This document shows, piece after piece, positions 1 to 8,600 of a stretch of 64,000 bases of DNA. Source of the DNA: Streptomyces sp. GSL17-111 (lineage in GTDB: Bacteria; Actinomycetota; Actinomycetes; Streptomycetales; Streptomycetaceae); NCBI RefSeq assembly GCF_037911585.1, contig NZ_JBAJNS010000001.1, forward strand, positions 1,239,001 to 1,303,000, read 5' to 3'. Each line of letters begins with the position of its first letter. Position 1 is the first letter of the stretch. The notes under the pieces were generated by a model. That model did no database searches, was not told the origin of the DNA, and was given only the letters and a program-made list of their open reading frames with translations. Position numbers and translations under genes: made by a program.

Positions 1-1
1 A

Positions 2-481
2 ACCGCCCGCCGCGCCGCCGAACAGTGGCTGGAACGTCTGGACGTCGCCGACTGCGCCCGGTCCCGGCCCGCCGGGCTGCTCCAGTCACAGCGCCAGCGG
101 GTGGCGGTCGCGCGGGCGCTCGTCCACGCGCCGCAGGTGGTCTTCGCCGACGAGCCCACCGCTCCCCTGCACACCGCCGACCGCGCCCAGGTGCTGCGGA
201 CGCTCACCACCGCCGCGCGCTCGCACGGCATCACCCTCGTCCTGGCCAGCCTGGACGCCGCCGTACTCGGGCTGCGCTCCAACGACTCGCGCCCCGGAGG
301 TACAGCCGACGGCGAGGAGGACGGCACGTCCCCCGCCGAGCACGCACCCGCCGGGAAGGTCGCAGCCGGGGACGCCCTGGCCGACCGCACCGTGACCCTG
401 CTCGACGGACGGGCCGTCGCCCCCCGCCCGGCCACCGCCCCCAGCGCACAGGACCCGGAAGCGTGCTCTCTCTCCGTCTGA
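2..481 (+). CDS. ABC transporter ATP-binding protein, C-terminal part (gene begins outside the window)
   Basis: This is the last ~159 residues of an ABC-type ATPase whose Walker A region lies upstream of the window. The Walker B/D-loop segment VVFADEPTAPL is clear. The signature motif that should read LSGGQ is instead LLQSQRQR, directly before the usual RVAVARAL helix, so the glycines that contact ATP are missing. A Gly/Ala/Asp-rich insert near the C-terminus (about residues 95-130) is not typical of the domain. The following membrane protein starts inside its last 19 bases, which implies translational coupling and a joint transporter. The substrate is unknown. The ATPase may be weak or inactive. 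Confidence 0.75.
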   Translation, partial: TARRAAEQWLERLDVADCARSRPAGLLQSQRQRVAVARALVHAPQVVFADEPTAPLHTADRAQVLRTLTTAARSHGITLVLASLDAAVLGLRSNDSRPGGTADGEEDGTSPAEHAPAGKVAAGDALADRTVTLLDGRAVAPRPATAPSAQDPEACSLSV

Positions 482-1626
482 TCCGCGGCGGCGCGCCGCT
501 GACCCAGCTGCCCCGTCTGCTCGTCGTCGCCGCCGCCGGAAGCGTGGGCTTCCTGCTGCTGTGCGCCCTCAGCTACGCACTCAACCATCCGGGGGACGCC
601 GGCGTGGCCGTGCCCCGGCTGCTGTGGTGCCTGGTGCCGCTGGCCGCCACCGTCCAGCTCGCGGCCCTCGTCGCCCGCACCACGCCCGGCCCACGGACCA
701 GGGCCGCCCTTGACGCCGTCGGCCTCGGCTCCACCGGACTGCCGCTGCTGGCCGCCCTCCAGACGGCGGCGGTCTGCCTGCTGGGCAGCGCGCTGGCGCT
801 GCTGGTGTACCTGCACCTGCGCGGCGACGTCGTCGGGCTGCCCTTCGACGGCGCGGCCGCCGAACTCGTCGCTGCCGGACGTCCGTTGCCCGTCGTGGCG
901 GCGCTCACCCTGCTCCTGGTCGTTCCGCTCGCGGCGGCGGGGACGACCGCGCTCAGCCTGCGGGCCACGGCCGCGCGGCGCGCCGCACCCCCGCAGCCGC
1001 CGGCCCTCGACCGGGCCGGACCTCCGCCGCCGTTGCCGGTCGGGCTGTCCTACGGCGCCGCCCTCATCGGCGTCGGAATCGCCCTGGAGACCTACGCCGC
1101 ACGTGGCGGAGGCGCCCCCATGCCCCTGCCCGGCGCCGGAGCGGGCCCCGGACCGGGCGTCGTCACCGGGTGGCTGCTCACGGCGCTCGGCCTCGTGCTG
1201 GCGGGCCCCGGCCTCACCCAGCTGGCGGGCCGGCTGCTCGCGGCCGCCCGGCCCGGGGCCATGCGGTTCCTGGCCGGCCGCATCCTCCAGGAGGAGGCGC
1301 CACATATCGGGGCGCCACTGGGCGTCCTGTGCGCGGCCGGGTGCGGGCTGACCGCCGCGTCGCACCTGTACGGCCCCGACCGCCCGCTGGGCCCCCTCAC
1401 CGTCCTCGGCGGCCTCGTCGTCGTGGGCTGCGCGGTGGCCGGGGTCGGCACCGCCGTGGCCGGTTCCCGAGCGGCCCTCGCGCCGGCCCGGGCGGCCCTC
1501 GCTCAGCTGGGCGCCACCCGGGAGCTCCTGCGCGGGGCGGCGGCCCTGCGGGCGGCTGCGGTACTCGCCGTCCTCGCCCCCGTCACCTGGGGGGTGGCCC
1601 AGCTCGCCGCGCTGCCGCTGACCTGA
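463..1626 (+). CDS. Polytopic membrane protein, probable permease partner of the preceding ATPase
   Basis: About 387 aa from a GTG at 463 that overlaps the end of the ATPase gene. The open frame extends further upstream but is then only a shadow of the ATPase, and the protein becomes membrane-like right after this GTG. I count nine or ten hydrophobic segments spread over the whole length, with Pro/Arg-rich linkers around residues 170-185. No enzymatic motif is visible. FtsX/MacB-like organisation is possible but not demonstrable from the sequence. It ends 15 bp before the stop of the convergent thiamine operon. Called a permease by context and hydrophobicity only. Confidence 0.65.
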   Translation: MLSLRLIRGGAPLTQLPRLLVVAAAGSVGFLLLCALSYALNHPGDAGVAVPRLLWCLVPLAATVQLAALVARTTPGPRTRAALDAVGLGSTGLPLLAALQTAAVCLLGSALALLVYLHLRGDVVGLPFDGAAAELVAAGRPLPVVAALTLLLVVPLAAAGTTALSLRATAARRAAPPQPPALDRAGPPPPLPVGLSYGAALIGVGIALETYAARGGGAPMPLPGAGAGPGPGVVTGWLLTALGLVLAGPGLTQLAGRLLAAARPGAMRFLAGRILQEEAPHIGAPLGVLCAAGCGLTAASHLYGPDRPLGPLTVLGGLVVVGCAVAGVGTAVAGSRAALAPARAALAQLGATRELLRGAAALRAAAVLAVLAPVTWGVAQLAALPLT

Positions 1627-1641
1627 GCGGGCCAGCGGAGG

Positions 1642-2679
1642 CTACGCTCCCGGGGGCAGCCGGACGAACTCCTCGGCGTCGAAGGTCACCCGCACGGCGT
1701 CCCCCACGTCCGGAGCGCTCCGCAACGAGCAGGTGGCCTCCAGCCGGGGGGCGCCCTCGACGTCGAGCAGCACGGCGACATGGTCCCCCCGGAAGGTCCG
1801 GGAGACCACGCGCGCACGCAGTCCGTCCCCGCCGCCCAGGCGCACCCCCGTCGGCCGAACGAGCAGCGTGCAGGGTCCGGCCGGGGTGCCGTCCGGGACG
1901 GGGAGCTCCCCCCACGCGGTGCGCACGGTACCGGGCGTGCCCTCGCGGACGGTGCCCGGCACGAGGTTGTCGAAGCCCAGGAAGCGGGCGACGAAGGCGG
2001 ACGCCGGACGCTGCCACACCTCGGAGGGGGTACCGCTCTGCGCGATGCGGCCCTCCGTCATCACGGCGACCCGGTGGGCCAGCGCGAAAGCCTCCCCCTG
2101 ATCGTGGGTGACGGCGAGGACGGTCGTGCCGAGCCGGTCGAAGAGCTCGCGCAGCTCCACGACGAGCCGCTCCCGCAGGCCCCGGTCGAGCTGGCCGAGC
2201 GGTTCGTCGAGCATGAGCAGCCGGGGCTCGGGGGCCAGCGCCCGCGCCAGCGCCACCCGCTGCTGCTCGCCGCCGGAGAGGGACGCCACCGCCCGGCGTC
2301 CGGCTCCGGGCAGACCGACCAGCTCCAGCAGCTCGGCCACCCGCGCGGCGGCCCGCGCCCGGGACGCACCGCGCATGCGCAACCCGAAGGCCACGTTCCC
2401 CGCCACGTCCCGCTGCGGGAAGAGCTGGTGGTCCTGGAACATCAGGCCGAGATCGCGCCGGTGCGCCGGTACGCCCGCCTGGTCGCGCCCGGCCACCCGG
2501 ACGCGTCCGGCGTCGGCGGCCTGGAGCCCGGCGACGGCCCGCAGGAGGGTGGACTTGCCGCTGCCGCTCGGGCCGAGCACGCACACCGTCTCCCGCTCGG
2601 CGACGGACAGGTCGACCGCGTCGAGCACGGCACGCTCCCCGAAACGGACGGTGAGGGCCTCCACGTCCAGTGACGCCAT
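1642..2679 (-). CDS. thiQ: Thiamine-type ABC transporter ATP-binding protein
   Basis: A 345-aa ATPase energising the ThiBP importer. Walker A GPSGSGKST lies at about residues 36-44, the Q-loop at MFQDHQ (80-84), the signature LSGGEQQ at 134-140 and Walker B LLMLDEP at 154-160. Residues beyond ~240 form a C-terminal TOBE-like domain typical of the iron/thiamine/spermidine import ATPases. The ATG follows the permease stop by a single base, so the two are coupled. The TPP riboswitch upstream of the operon and the ThiB-like binding protein decide the substrate; the ATPase alone could equally serve iron or spermidine. Confidence 0.85.
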   Translation of the reverse strand: MASLDVEALTVRFGERAVLDAVDLSVAERETVCVLGPSGSGKSTLLRAVAGLQAADAGRVRVAGRDQAGVPAHRRDLGLMFQDHQLFPQRDVAGNVAFGLRMRGASRARAAARVAELLELVGLPGAGRRAVASLSGGEQQRVALARALAPEPRLLMLDEPLGQLDRGLRERLVVELRELFDRLGTTVLAVTHDQGEAFALAHRVAVMTEGRIAQSGTPSEVWQRPASAFVARFLGFDNLVPGTVREGTPGTVRTAWGELPVPDGTPAGPCTLLVRPTGVRLGGGDGLRARVVSRTFRGDHVAVLLDVEGAPRLEATCSLRSAPDVGDAVRVTFDAEEFVRLPPGA

Positions 2680-2680
2680 G

Positions 2681-4405
2681 TCAGAACTCCCCCGAGCTGT
2701 GGGTCCGGGCGCGCTCCAGGGCCAGCAGACCCACCGCGCACACCAGCATGAGGATGGTGCTCAACGCCATCGCCTGCCCGTAGTTCAGCTCCCCCGCACG
2801 GCCGAGGAGCCGGGCGACGGCGACGGGCAGAGTGGGCGTGCCCGCACGGGCGATGAAGACCGTCGCCCCGAACTCGCCGAGGGAGACGGCGAAGGCGAAC
2901 CCCGCCGCCACCGCGAGCGCCCGCCGCACCAGCGGCAGGTCCACCTCCCGCCACGCGCGCAGCGGCGAGGCGCCGAGGACGGCGGCGGCCTCCCGCAACC
3001 GTTCGTCGACGGCGCGCAGCACCGGCAGCATCGTGCGGATGACGAAGGGCACCCCGACCAGCGCCTGGGCGATCGGCACCAGCAGCCACGCGGACCTGAG
3101 GTCCAGCGGCGGCTCGTCGAGCGCGATGAGGAACCCGAAGCCGACGGTGACGGCGGAGGTCCCGAGCGGCAGCATCAGCAGCGCGTCGAAGCCACGCACC
3201 AGCCGCCCGGCCCGGCGGGTGAGGGCCGCCGCCGCCAGCCCCCCGACGGTGACGGCGATGACCGTGGCCACGGCGGCGTAGGCCAGCGAGTTGCCGACGG
3301 CCTCGACGGCGGGCACGACGAAGGTGCTCCCGGTGCCCGGTTCGGCGGTCAGCGCGCGGTAGAACAGCAGCCCGTACCCGTCGGGAGTGGCCAGGGAGCG
3401 CTCGACGAGGACGGCCAGCGGGAGCAGGAGCAGCACCGCGATGACGGCCAGTTGGGACCACAGCAGCGCCCACTGGCCCGCGCCCCGGGGCCGCCGGGCG
3501 GTCCGGGCGGCGTCGACCAGCCGCAGCGCGCTCTCCCTGCGACGCACCGTCCAGGCGTGCACGCCCAGCAGCACCCCGACGGCGGCGAACTGCAGGCAGC
3601 TGAGCACCGCCGCCGTCGGCAGGTCCAGGAACTGGGCGGTCTGCCGGTAGATCTCCACCTCCAGCGTGGCGTACCGGGAGCCGCCCAGGATCTGGACGAC
3701 GCCGAAGGAGGTGAACGTGAAGAGGAAGACCATCAGGGCCGCGGCGAGGACGGCGGGCGCCAGCGCCGGCAGCGTGACCCGGAGCCAGGCCGCCGGCCGG
3801 GAGGCTCCGAGCATCCGGGCGGCCTCCTCCTGACGCGGGTCCAGCTGGGCCCACAACCCGCCCACCGTGCGGACCACCACGGCGTAGTTGAAGAAGACGT
3901 GGGCGAGCAGGATGGCCCACAGACCCGTGTCGAGCCGCACGCCCCAGACGGTCTCCAGCACGCCGCCCCGGCCCAGCAGCGCGAGGAACGCCGAGCCGAC
4001 GACAACGGTCGGCAGGACGAACGGCACCGTCACGACGGCCCGCAGCAGCCGTTTGCCGGGGAAGTCGAGGCGCGCGAACACGTAGGCGCCGGGCAGCGCG
4101 AGGGCCAGGGTCAGCGCGGTGGAGGCCGCCGCCTGGCCGAGCGTGAAGCCGAGGACGTCGAGTGTCAGCGGGTCGGTCAGCACCTCGCCGGCCCGGGTGA
4201 GGTTCCACCGGCCGTCCTCGCGGAGTCCGCGCGCGACGATCGCGACGACGGGGTAGCCGAAGAAGAGCCCGAAGAAGGCCACCGGGACGACCATCAGTCC
4301 GAGGCGTACCGCAAGCCCGCGCCGCCCGCCCCCCGCGCGGGCGGCACGAGCCGTTCCGGTGCCCCCGCCGGTCAGCGCATCAGTGCGGACCACTGCTTGA
4401 TCCAC
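2681..4405 (-). CDS. thiP: Thiamine-type ABC transporter permease, two fused permease domains
   Basis: 574 aa with two homologous halves of about six membrane segments each (roughly residues 35-290 and 310-570), the fused architecture of ThiP/FbpB/SfuB permeases. Each half carries an EAA-type loop facing the ATPase (EEAARMLGA near 220 and REAAAVLGA near 490). The chosen ATG lies 34 bases inside the 3' end of thiB; a GTG a few codons downstream is an alternative start. It moves substrate delivered by the binding protein across the membrane. Family and topology are clear; thiamine as substrate is inferred from the riboswitch and the partner protein. Confidence 0.85.
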   Translation of the reverse strand: MDQAVVRTDALTGGGTGTARAARAGGGRRGLAVRLGLMVVPVAFFGLFFGYPVVAIVARGLREDGRWNLTRAGEVLTDPLTLDVLGFTLGQAAASTALTLALALPGAYVFARLDFPGKRLLRAVVTVPFVLPTVVVGSAFLALLGRGGVLETVWGVRLDTGLWAILLAHVFFNYAVVVRTVGGLWAQLDPRQEEAARMLGASRPAAWLRVTLPALAPAVLAAALMVFLFTFTSFGVVQILGGSRYATLEVEIYRQTAQFLDLPTAAVLSCLQFAAVGVLLGVHAWTVRRRESALRLVDAARTARRPRGAGQWALLWSQLAVIAVLLLLPLAVLVERSLATPDGYGLLFYRALTAEPGTGSTFVVPAVEAVGNSLAYAAVATVIAVTVGGLAAAALTRRAGRLVRGFDALLMLPLGTSAVTVGFGFLIALDEPPLDLRSAWLLVPIAQALVGVPFVIRTMLPVLRAVDERLREAAAVLGASPLRAWREVDLPLVRRALAVAAGFAFAVSLGEFGATVFIARAGTPTLPVAVARLLGRAGELNYGQAMALSTILMLVCAVGLLALERARTHSSGEF

Positions 4406-5457
4406 TGCTCCCGGTTGGCGTCGATCTCCTCGGGGGCGACGGTGTGCGGGTCCTCGATCTCGGCCCCGTACTCGGTGAAGATCTGCGGCAGCACGGCGTC
4501 CTCCCGGACGGGGCGGACGAACATGTTCAGCGGGATGTCCTGCTGGAAGGAGGTGCTGAGCATGAAGTCGATGAGCGCCTTGCCGCCCTCGGGGTTGCCC
4601 GCGCCGTCCAGCAGCCCGGCGAACTCGGTCTGGCGGAAGCAGGTGCCGGGAGCGACGCCCGTCGGCGCCTGCTCCGGGTCCTTGTCCGTGCCGTAGTGCA
4701 CCTCGGCCACGGGGCTCGCGGCGTAGGAGACGACCAGCGGGCGGTCACCGTCCCGGCCGCCGGCGGAGCCGCTGAACATGTCGTTGTAGGACTGCTCCCA
4801 GCCCTCCGCCTGGACCGCGCCGTTGGCCTTCAGGTCCTTCCAGTAGTCCTGCCAGCCCTCTTCGCCGTAGGCGCCGACGGTGGCGAGGAGGAAGGCCAGG
4901 CCCGGTGAGGAGGTGGCGGGGTTCTGCACGACGAGCATGTCCCGGTACTCGGGACGGGTGAGGTCCTCCAGCGTCCGGGGCGGCTCGACGTCCTCCGCCT
5001 CGAAGTGGGCGCGGTCGTAGTTGACGCAGACGTCGCCGGTGTCCACGGGCGTCACCCGGTGCTTCCCGGCGTCCAGCCGGAGGTCCTCGGGGACCTCGGC
5101 CAGGCCCTCCGCCCTGTGCGGGGCGAACACCCCGCCGTCGAGCGCCTTGGAGAGCATGGTGTTGTCGACGCCGAAGAGGACGTCCCCCTCCGGGTTCCCG
5201 GCGGTGAGGACCGCCTTGTTGACCATGACGCCGGCGTCCCCGCTCTGGACGACCTCGACGCGGTAGCCGGTCTCCTGCGTGAACTGTTTCAGCACGTCCT
5301 CGGAGACGACGAAGGACTGGTGCGTGACGAGGGTGACCGTCTGGTCCTTCCCCTCGTCCGACGCGCCGGAGTCACCGGACCCACCGCACCCCGCCAGGAG
5401 CGCGGTGCCCAGCGTGGCGGCGAGGGTTCCCTTGAACACGGTCGTGGTGCGCTTCAT
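4372..5457 (-). CDS. thiB: Thiamine-binding lipoprotein of an ABC importer
   Basis: 361 aa. A lipoprotein signal peptide ends in the lipobox LLAGC with the acylated Cys at residue 24, followed by a Gly/Ser linker. The mature part resembles E. coli TbpA/ThiB: DVLFGVDNTMLSKAL, a PVDTGDVCVNYD segment, NPATSSPGLAFLLATV and a late SYAASP stretch fit the ligand-pocket scaffold of the thiamine-binding family. It captures thiamine or its phosphates outside the cell and hands them to ThiP. Its leader holds a TPP riboswitch and a hairpin directly against the start codon, so uptake should fall when cellular TPP is high. Confidence 0.88.
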   Translation of the reverse strand: MKRTTTVFKGTLAATLGTALLAGCGGSGDSGASDEGKDQTVTLVTHQSFVVSEDVLKQFTQETGYRVEVVQSGDAGVMVNKAVLTAGNPEGDVLFGVDNTMLSKALDGGVFAPHRAEGLAEVPEDLRLDAGKHRVTPVDTGDVCVNYDRAHFEAEDVEPPRTLEDLTRPEYRDMLVVQNPATSSPGLAFLLATVGAYGEEGWQDYWKDLKANGAVQAEGWEQSYNDMFSGSAGGRDGDRPLVVSYAASPVAEVHYGTDKDPEQAPTGVAPGTCFRQTEFAGLLDGAGNPEGGKALIDFMLSTSFQQDIPLNMFVRPVREDAVLPQIFTEYGAEIEDPHTVAPEEIDANREQWIKQWSALMR

Positions 5458-5495
5458 CGTGCTGCCTTCGGATACGGGCGCATGCGGGCAGCACG
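5458..5495 (-). promoter_or_regulatory. Hairpin sequestering the thiB ribosome binding site
   Basis: The nine bases 5487-5495 are perfectly complementary to 5458-5466 (plus-strand arms CGTGCTGCC and GGCAGCACG). In the mRNA the 3' arm ends immediately before the thiB ATG and contains the GAAGGCAG Shine-Dalgarno-like sequence. When formed, the stem should block initiation. Placed just downstream of the TPP aptamer, it looks like the expression platform of a translational OFF switch. Pairing is seen directly; switching is inferred. Confidence 0.7.
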
Positions 5496-5500
5496 AGAGG

Positions 5501-5606
5501 TTCCGAACTTCCTACCCAGCATGACCTGGGCAAGGTTCGAGGGTCTGCGGTACCTGCCCTGACGGGCGCCTACCGCACTCTCAGCGCTGCGCGCTCCCCT
5601 GTCGGA
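5501..5606 (-). promoter_or_regulatory. TPP riboswitch (THI element) controlling thiBPQ
   Basis: Read on the minus strand, the conserved aptamer blocks occur in order: CTGAGAG (from 5584), an optional GCGGT..ACCGC arm, GACCCTCGAACC, and the second-arm block CATGCTGGGTAGG. Flanking bases CCGAC (5601-5605) and GTTCGG (5503-5508) can close P1. This is the standard bacterial thiamine pyrophosphate sensor and sits about 45 nt before the thiB start codon. It identifies the following transporter as thiamine-related. Confidence 0.93.
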
Positions 5607-5699
5607 TGGTGATTCGTATGTTCGAACGATACCAGCGCCCGCACGGGCCCCGGTGGCCAGGTGGGCGACGGCCCCGCACCCGGTCGGGGCCCGACGGGC

Positions 5700-6806
5700 T
5701 CAGCGCTCGCCCGCAGCCAGTTGCCCGCAGGCGCCGTCGATCTCCTGGCCCCGGGTGTCCCGCACCGTCACCGGCACCCCGTGCCGCTTCAGCGCCTGGA
5801 CGAACTCCCGCTCGTCCTCGGGACGCGAGGCCGTCCACTTCGAGCCCGGTGTGGGGTTGAGCGGGATGAGGTTGACGTGCACCCGCTTGTTCTTGAGCAG
5901 GCGACCCAGCAGGTCCGCCCGCCAGGCCTGGTCGTTGATGTCCCGGATCAGCGCGTACTCGATGGACACCCGACGCCCTGAGGTCTCCGCGTACTCCCAC
6001 GCGGCGTCCAGCACCTCGCGGACCTTCCAGCGGGTGTTGACCGGGACGAGGGTGTCGCGCAGCTCGTCGTCCGGCGCGTGCAGCGAGACGGCGAGGCGGC
6101 ACGTGAAGCCCTCGGCCGCGAACCGCCGCATGGCGGGGACCAGACCGACCGTCGAGACCGTGATGCCGCGCTGCGACAGGCCCACCCCGTCCGGCGCGGG
6201 GTCCGTCAGCCGCCGGATCGCGCCCACCACACGGTTGTAGTTGGCGAGCGGCTCCCCCATGCCCATGAAGACGATGTTGGACAGCCGGGCCGGGCCTCCG
6301 GGGACCTCCCCGTCGCGCAGGGCCCGCATGCCGTCGACGATCTGGTGCACGATCTCCGCCGTCGACAGGTTCCGGTCGAGACCGGCCTGCCCGGTGGCGC
6401 AGAAGGGGCAGTTCATGCCGCAGCCGGCCTGGGAGGAGATGCACATGGTGACGCGGTCCGGGTAGCGCATCAGCACCGACTCGACCAGGGTGCCGTCGTG
6501 CAGCCGCCACAGCGTCTTCCGCGTCGCGCCGTCGTCACACGCGACATGCCGCACGACGCTCATCAGCTCCGGGAGCAGCGCGTCGGCCAGCTTCCCCCGC
6601 GCGGCGGCGGGGATGTCCGTCCACTGCGCCGGATCGTGCGCGTACCGGGCGAAGTAGTGCTGGGACAGCTGCCGGGCGCGGAACGGCTTCTCGCCGATGC
6701 CGGCCACCGCCTCCTTGCGTTCGGCGGGGTCGAGGTCGGCGAGGTGCCGCGGCGGCTTGGCAGCCCCCCGCGGCGCGACAAAGGTCAGTTCTCCAGGCGC
6801 AGGCAT
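5700..6806 (-). CDS. rlmN: 23S rRNA (adenine2503-C2)/tRNA (adenine37-C2) methyltransferase, radical SAM
   Basis: 368 aa, full length. The radical-SAM CX3CX2C motif is present as GCGMNCPFC with cysteines at about 129, 133 and 136. A Cys near residue 118 precedes it, and the catalytic GACGQL Cys lies near the C-terminus. The enzyme methylates C2 of A2503 in the peptidyl-transferase centre and A37 of some tRNAs, using a 4Fe-4S cluster and SAM. It is the last gene of the leftward run cdsA - GNAT - rlmN, 42 bp after the acetyltransferase. It cannot be Cfr-type resistance with certainty, but length and context favour the housekeeping RlmN. Confidence 0.93.
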   Translation of the reverse strand: MPAPGELTFVAPRGAAKPPRHLADLDPAERKEAVAGIGEKPFRARQLSQHYFARYAHDPAQWTDIPAAARGKLADALLPELMSVVRHVACDDGATRKTLWRLHDGTLVESVLMRYPDRVTMCISSQAGCGMNCPFCATGQAGLDRNLSTAEIVHQIVDGMRALRDGEVPGGPARLSNIVFMGMGEPLANYNRVVGAIRRLTDPAPDGVGLSQRGITVSTVGLVPAMRRFAAEGFTCRLAVSLHAPDDELRDTLVPVNTRWKVREVLDAAWEYAETSGRRVSIEYALIRDINDQAWRADLLGRLLKNKRVHVNLIPLNPTPGSKWTASRPEDEREFVQALKRHGVPVTVRDTRGQEIDGACGQLAAGER

Positions 6807-6848
6807 AACCTCACCAGTGTCGCAGATCGTCTCAGGGCCATGAGCCGG

Positions 6849-7397
6849 TCATCCCGGGGTGTGGTCTCCGGCTTCCCTTGGTCCGGGGGAAGCCGGGGAC
6901 CGGGTGTACCGCACCTCGGGCACGAGGACGGAACCGTAGGCCTCGCTCTGCACGGCTCCGTCCGCCCGGTATCCGGCGGCCTCGTAGAAGCGGCGGGCCC
7001 GGCGGTTGTCGCGCAGCACCCACAGCAGGAGGGCGTCGTAGTCGCCGGTCGCGGCGTGCACCGCGGCAAGGAGGGCCCGGCCGATGCCCGTCCCCACAAG
7101 GTCGGGACGGACGTAGAGGGCGTACAGCTCCCCGGTGCGCCACCCGGCGTCCGGACCGCGGTAGGGCCCGAACGCGGCCCAGCCGACCGCACCCGACCCG
7201 TCGTCGGCCACGAGCTGCGTGGCCTCGGAGCCCGCCGCGGCGAAGGACGCCGCACGACGTTCGGCATCGGCGGCCACCGTCATCGCGTCGAGGTGGGCCT
7301 GCGGCACGATCCCCGCGTACGCGACCTGCCACCCGCGCACCCGGACCGCCGCCACGTTCCCGACGTCCGCCGCTCGCATCGTTCGCACCCGCACCAT
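6849..7397 (-). CDS. GNAT-family N-acetyltransferase
   Basis: 182 aa. The acetyl-CoA binding motif A is visible as LYVRPDLVGTGIGRALL (about residues 92-108). Motif B follows, with LLLWVLRDNRRARRFYEAAGY around 123-143. The substrate cannot be read from the sequence. It lies between cdsA and rlmN, 42 bp upstream of rlmN, and is probably cotranscribed with it. A ribosomal or small-molecule substrate would both fit. Confidence 0.82.
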   Translation of the reverse strand: MVRVRTMRAADVGNVAAVRVRGWQVAYAGIVPQAHLDAMTVAADAERRAASFAAAGSEATQLVADDGSGAVGWAAFGPYRGPDAGWRTGELYALYVRPDLVGTGIGRALLAAVHAATGDYDALLLWVLRDNRRARRFYEAAGYRADGAVQSEAYGSVLVPEVRYTRSPASPGPREAGDHTPG

Positions 7398-7467
7398 GCG
7401 GGCACGTTAGCCGCGGGATCGCGGGTACGGCATCCGCGTTTCCCCGGCCTGCGTGCGGGGCGCGCGC

Positions 7468-8571
7468 TCAGCCCGCGCCGACGAACAGGACCAGCAGGAG
7501 CCAGACGACGGGCGCCGTGGGCAGGAGCGAGTCGAGCCGGTCCATGATGCCGCCGTGGCCGGGCAGCAGGTTGCCCATGTCCTTGATGCCCAGGTCCCGC
7601 TTGATCATGGACTCGCCCAGGTCCCCGAGCGTGGCGCTGGCCGCCACCGCGAGCCCGAGCAGGAGACCCTGCCACCACGAGCCGCCGGTGACCAGGAACT
7701 GCATGCACAGGGCCCCGGCCGCCATCGAGAACCCGATGGCGCCCAGCAGCCCCTCCCGGGTCTTCCCCGGGCTGATGCGCGGCGCGAGCTTGCGCTTGCC
7801 GAAGCGCCAGCCCACCGCGTAGGCGCCCGTGTCGCTCACCACCGTCAGCAGCAGGAACGTCAGCACCCGCTGCGCGCCGTCGTCGGCCGCCAGCAGCAGG
7901 GCGACGAACGTGGCCAGGAAGGGCACGTAGAAGGCCGCGAAGACACCGGCCGTGACGTCCTTGAGGTAGCCCTGCGGCGACTGCGCCATCCGCCACACGA
8001 GCACGGCGAGACAGGTCCCGGCCATCGCCACCCACGCCGCTTCGGCCCCACCGGTGTACCCGGCGACGACCATGGCCGCCCCGCCGACGGCGAGCGGCAC
8101 GAGCGGCGCCCGGATGGCCCGGCGCTCGTCCAGCCGCTTCGTCAGCTCCCACAGGCCGACGACGACGGCGAGCACGACCACCGCGACGAAGACGTCCTTG
8201 ACGAGGAACAGTGACGCCAGGATGACCGCGCCGAGACCCAGTCCGACGCCTATGGCCGCCCGCAGGTCACGCCCGGCCCGCTTCGCCCGGCCGGGCGGCG
8301 AAGCGGGCACCGGGGTGGCCGGGGAGGAGCCGGGCCCGGCGTCACCCGGCGGAAGCGGCGGCGGGCTGCCGTGCGGGGGACCGTCCGGCCGGGCTCCGGA
8401 GCGGTCACCGTGCTCGTCCTGGTTCCCGCCGGCGTCGGACACGATGGGCATAGGCCGAGTCTGCGCCGTATCGCGGACGTCGGGTACGGGACCCGCCGAC
8501 GGACCCCTCCCGGGAGCGGGAGAGAACCCGTATCCGGTGGGCGGGGACGCACCCCAGGGTGAGTCGTTCAC
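7468..8571 (-). CDS. cdsA: Phosphatidate cytidylyltransferase (CDP-diacylglycerol synthase)
   Basis: 367 aa. The first ~120 residues are a Pro/Gly/Asp-rich cytoplasmic extension typical of actinobacterial CdsA. About eight membrane helices follow. The family signature near the C-terminus is present: a SDTGAY element, FGKRKLAPRISPGKTREG, then DLGESMIKRDLGIKDMG and PGHGGIMDRLDS, containing the Asp residues of the catalytic di-metal site. It makes CDP-diacylglycerol from phosphatidic acid and CTP, the branch point to phosphatidylinositol, cardiolipin and phosphatidylethanolamine. It sits 29 bp after frr, the usual actinobacterial order. Confidence 0.95.
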   Translation of the reverse strand: MNDSPWGASPPTGYGFSPAPGRGPSAGPVPDVRDTAQTRPMPIVSDAGGNQDEHGDRSGARPDGPPHGSPPPLPPGDAGPGSSPATPVPASPPGRAKRAGRDLRAAIGVGLGLGAVILASLFLVKDVFVAVVVLAVVVGLWELTKRLDERRAIRAPLVPLAVGGAAMVVAGYTGGAEAAWVAMAGTCLAVLVWRMAQSPQGYLKDVTAGVFAAFYVPFLATFVALLLAADDGAQRVLTFLLLTVVSDTGAYAVGWRFGKRKLAPRISPGKTREGLLGAIGFSMAAGALCMQFLVTGGSWWQGLLLGLAVAASATLGDLGESMIKRDLGIKDMGNLLPGHGGIMDRLDSLLPTAPVVWLLLVLFVGAG

Positions 8572-8600
8572 TGAATCGCAGCCCTTACCTTGACGACGCG

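Noticed and set aside
1170..2111. Arg/Pro/Gly-rich frames of 250-330 codons near the start of the window
   Set aside because: They alternate with real genes in other frames and lack start signals or family motifs; codon-position bias fits shadow frames.
5616..5632. GTATGTTCGAACGATAC, a partial palindrome upstream of the TPP riboswitch, considered as a LexA/SOS box
   Set aside because: The spacing does not match the actinobacterial GAAC-n4-GTTC box and thiamine uptake is not expected in the SOS regulon. It could still be part of the promoter.
5700..6806. rlmN considered as a cfr-type resistance gene
   Set aside because: The housekeeping context next to cdsA and frr, and the normal length, favour RlmN.
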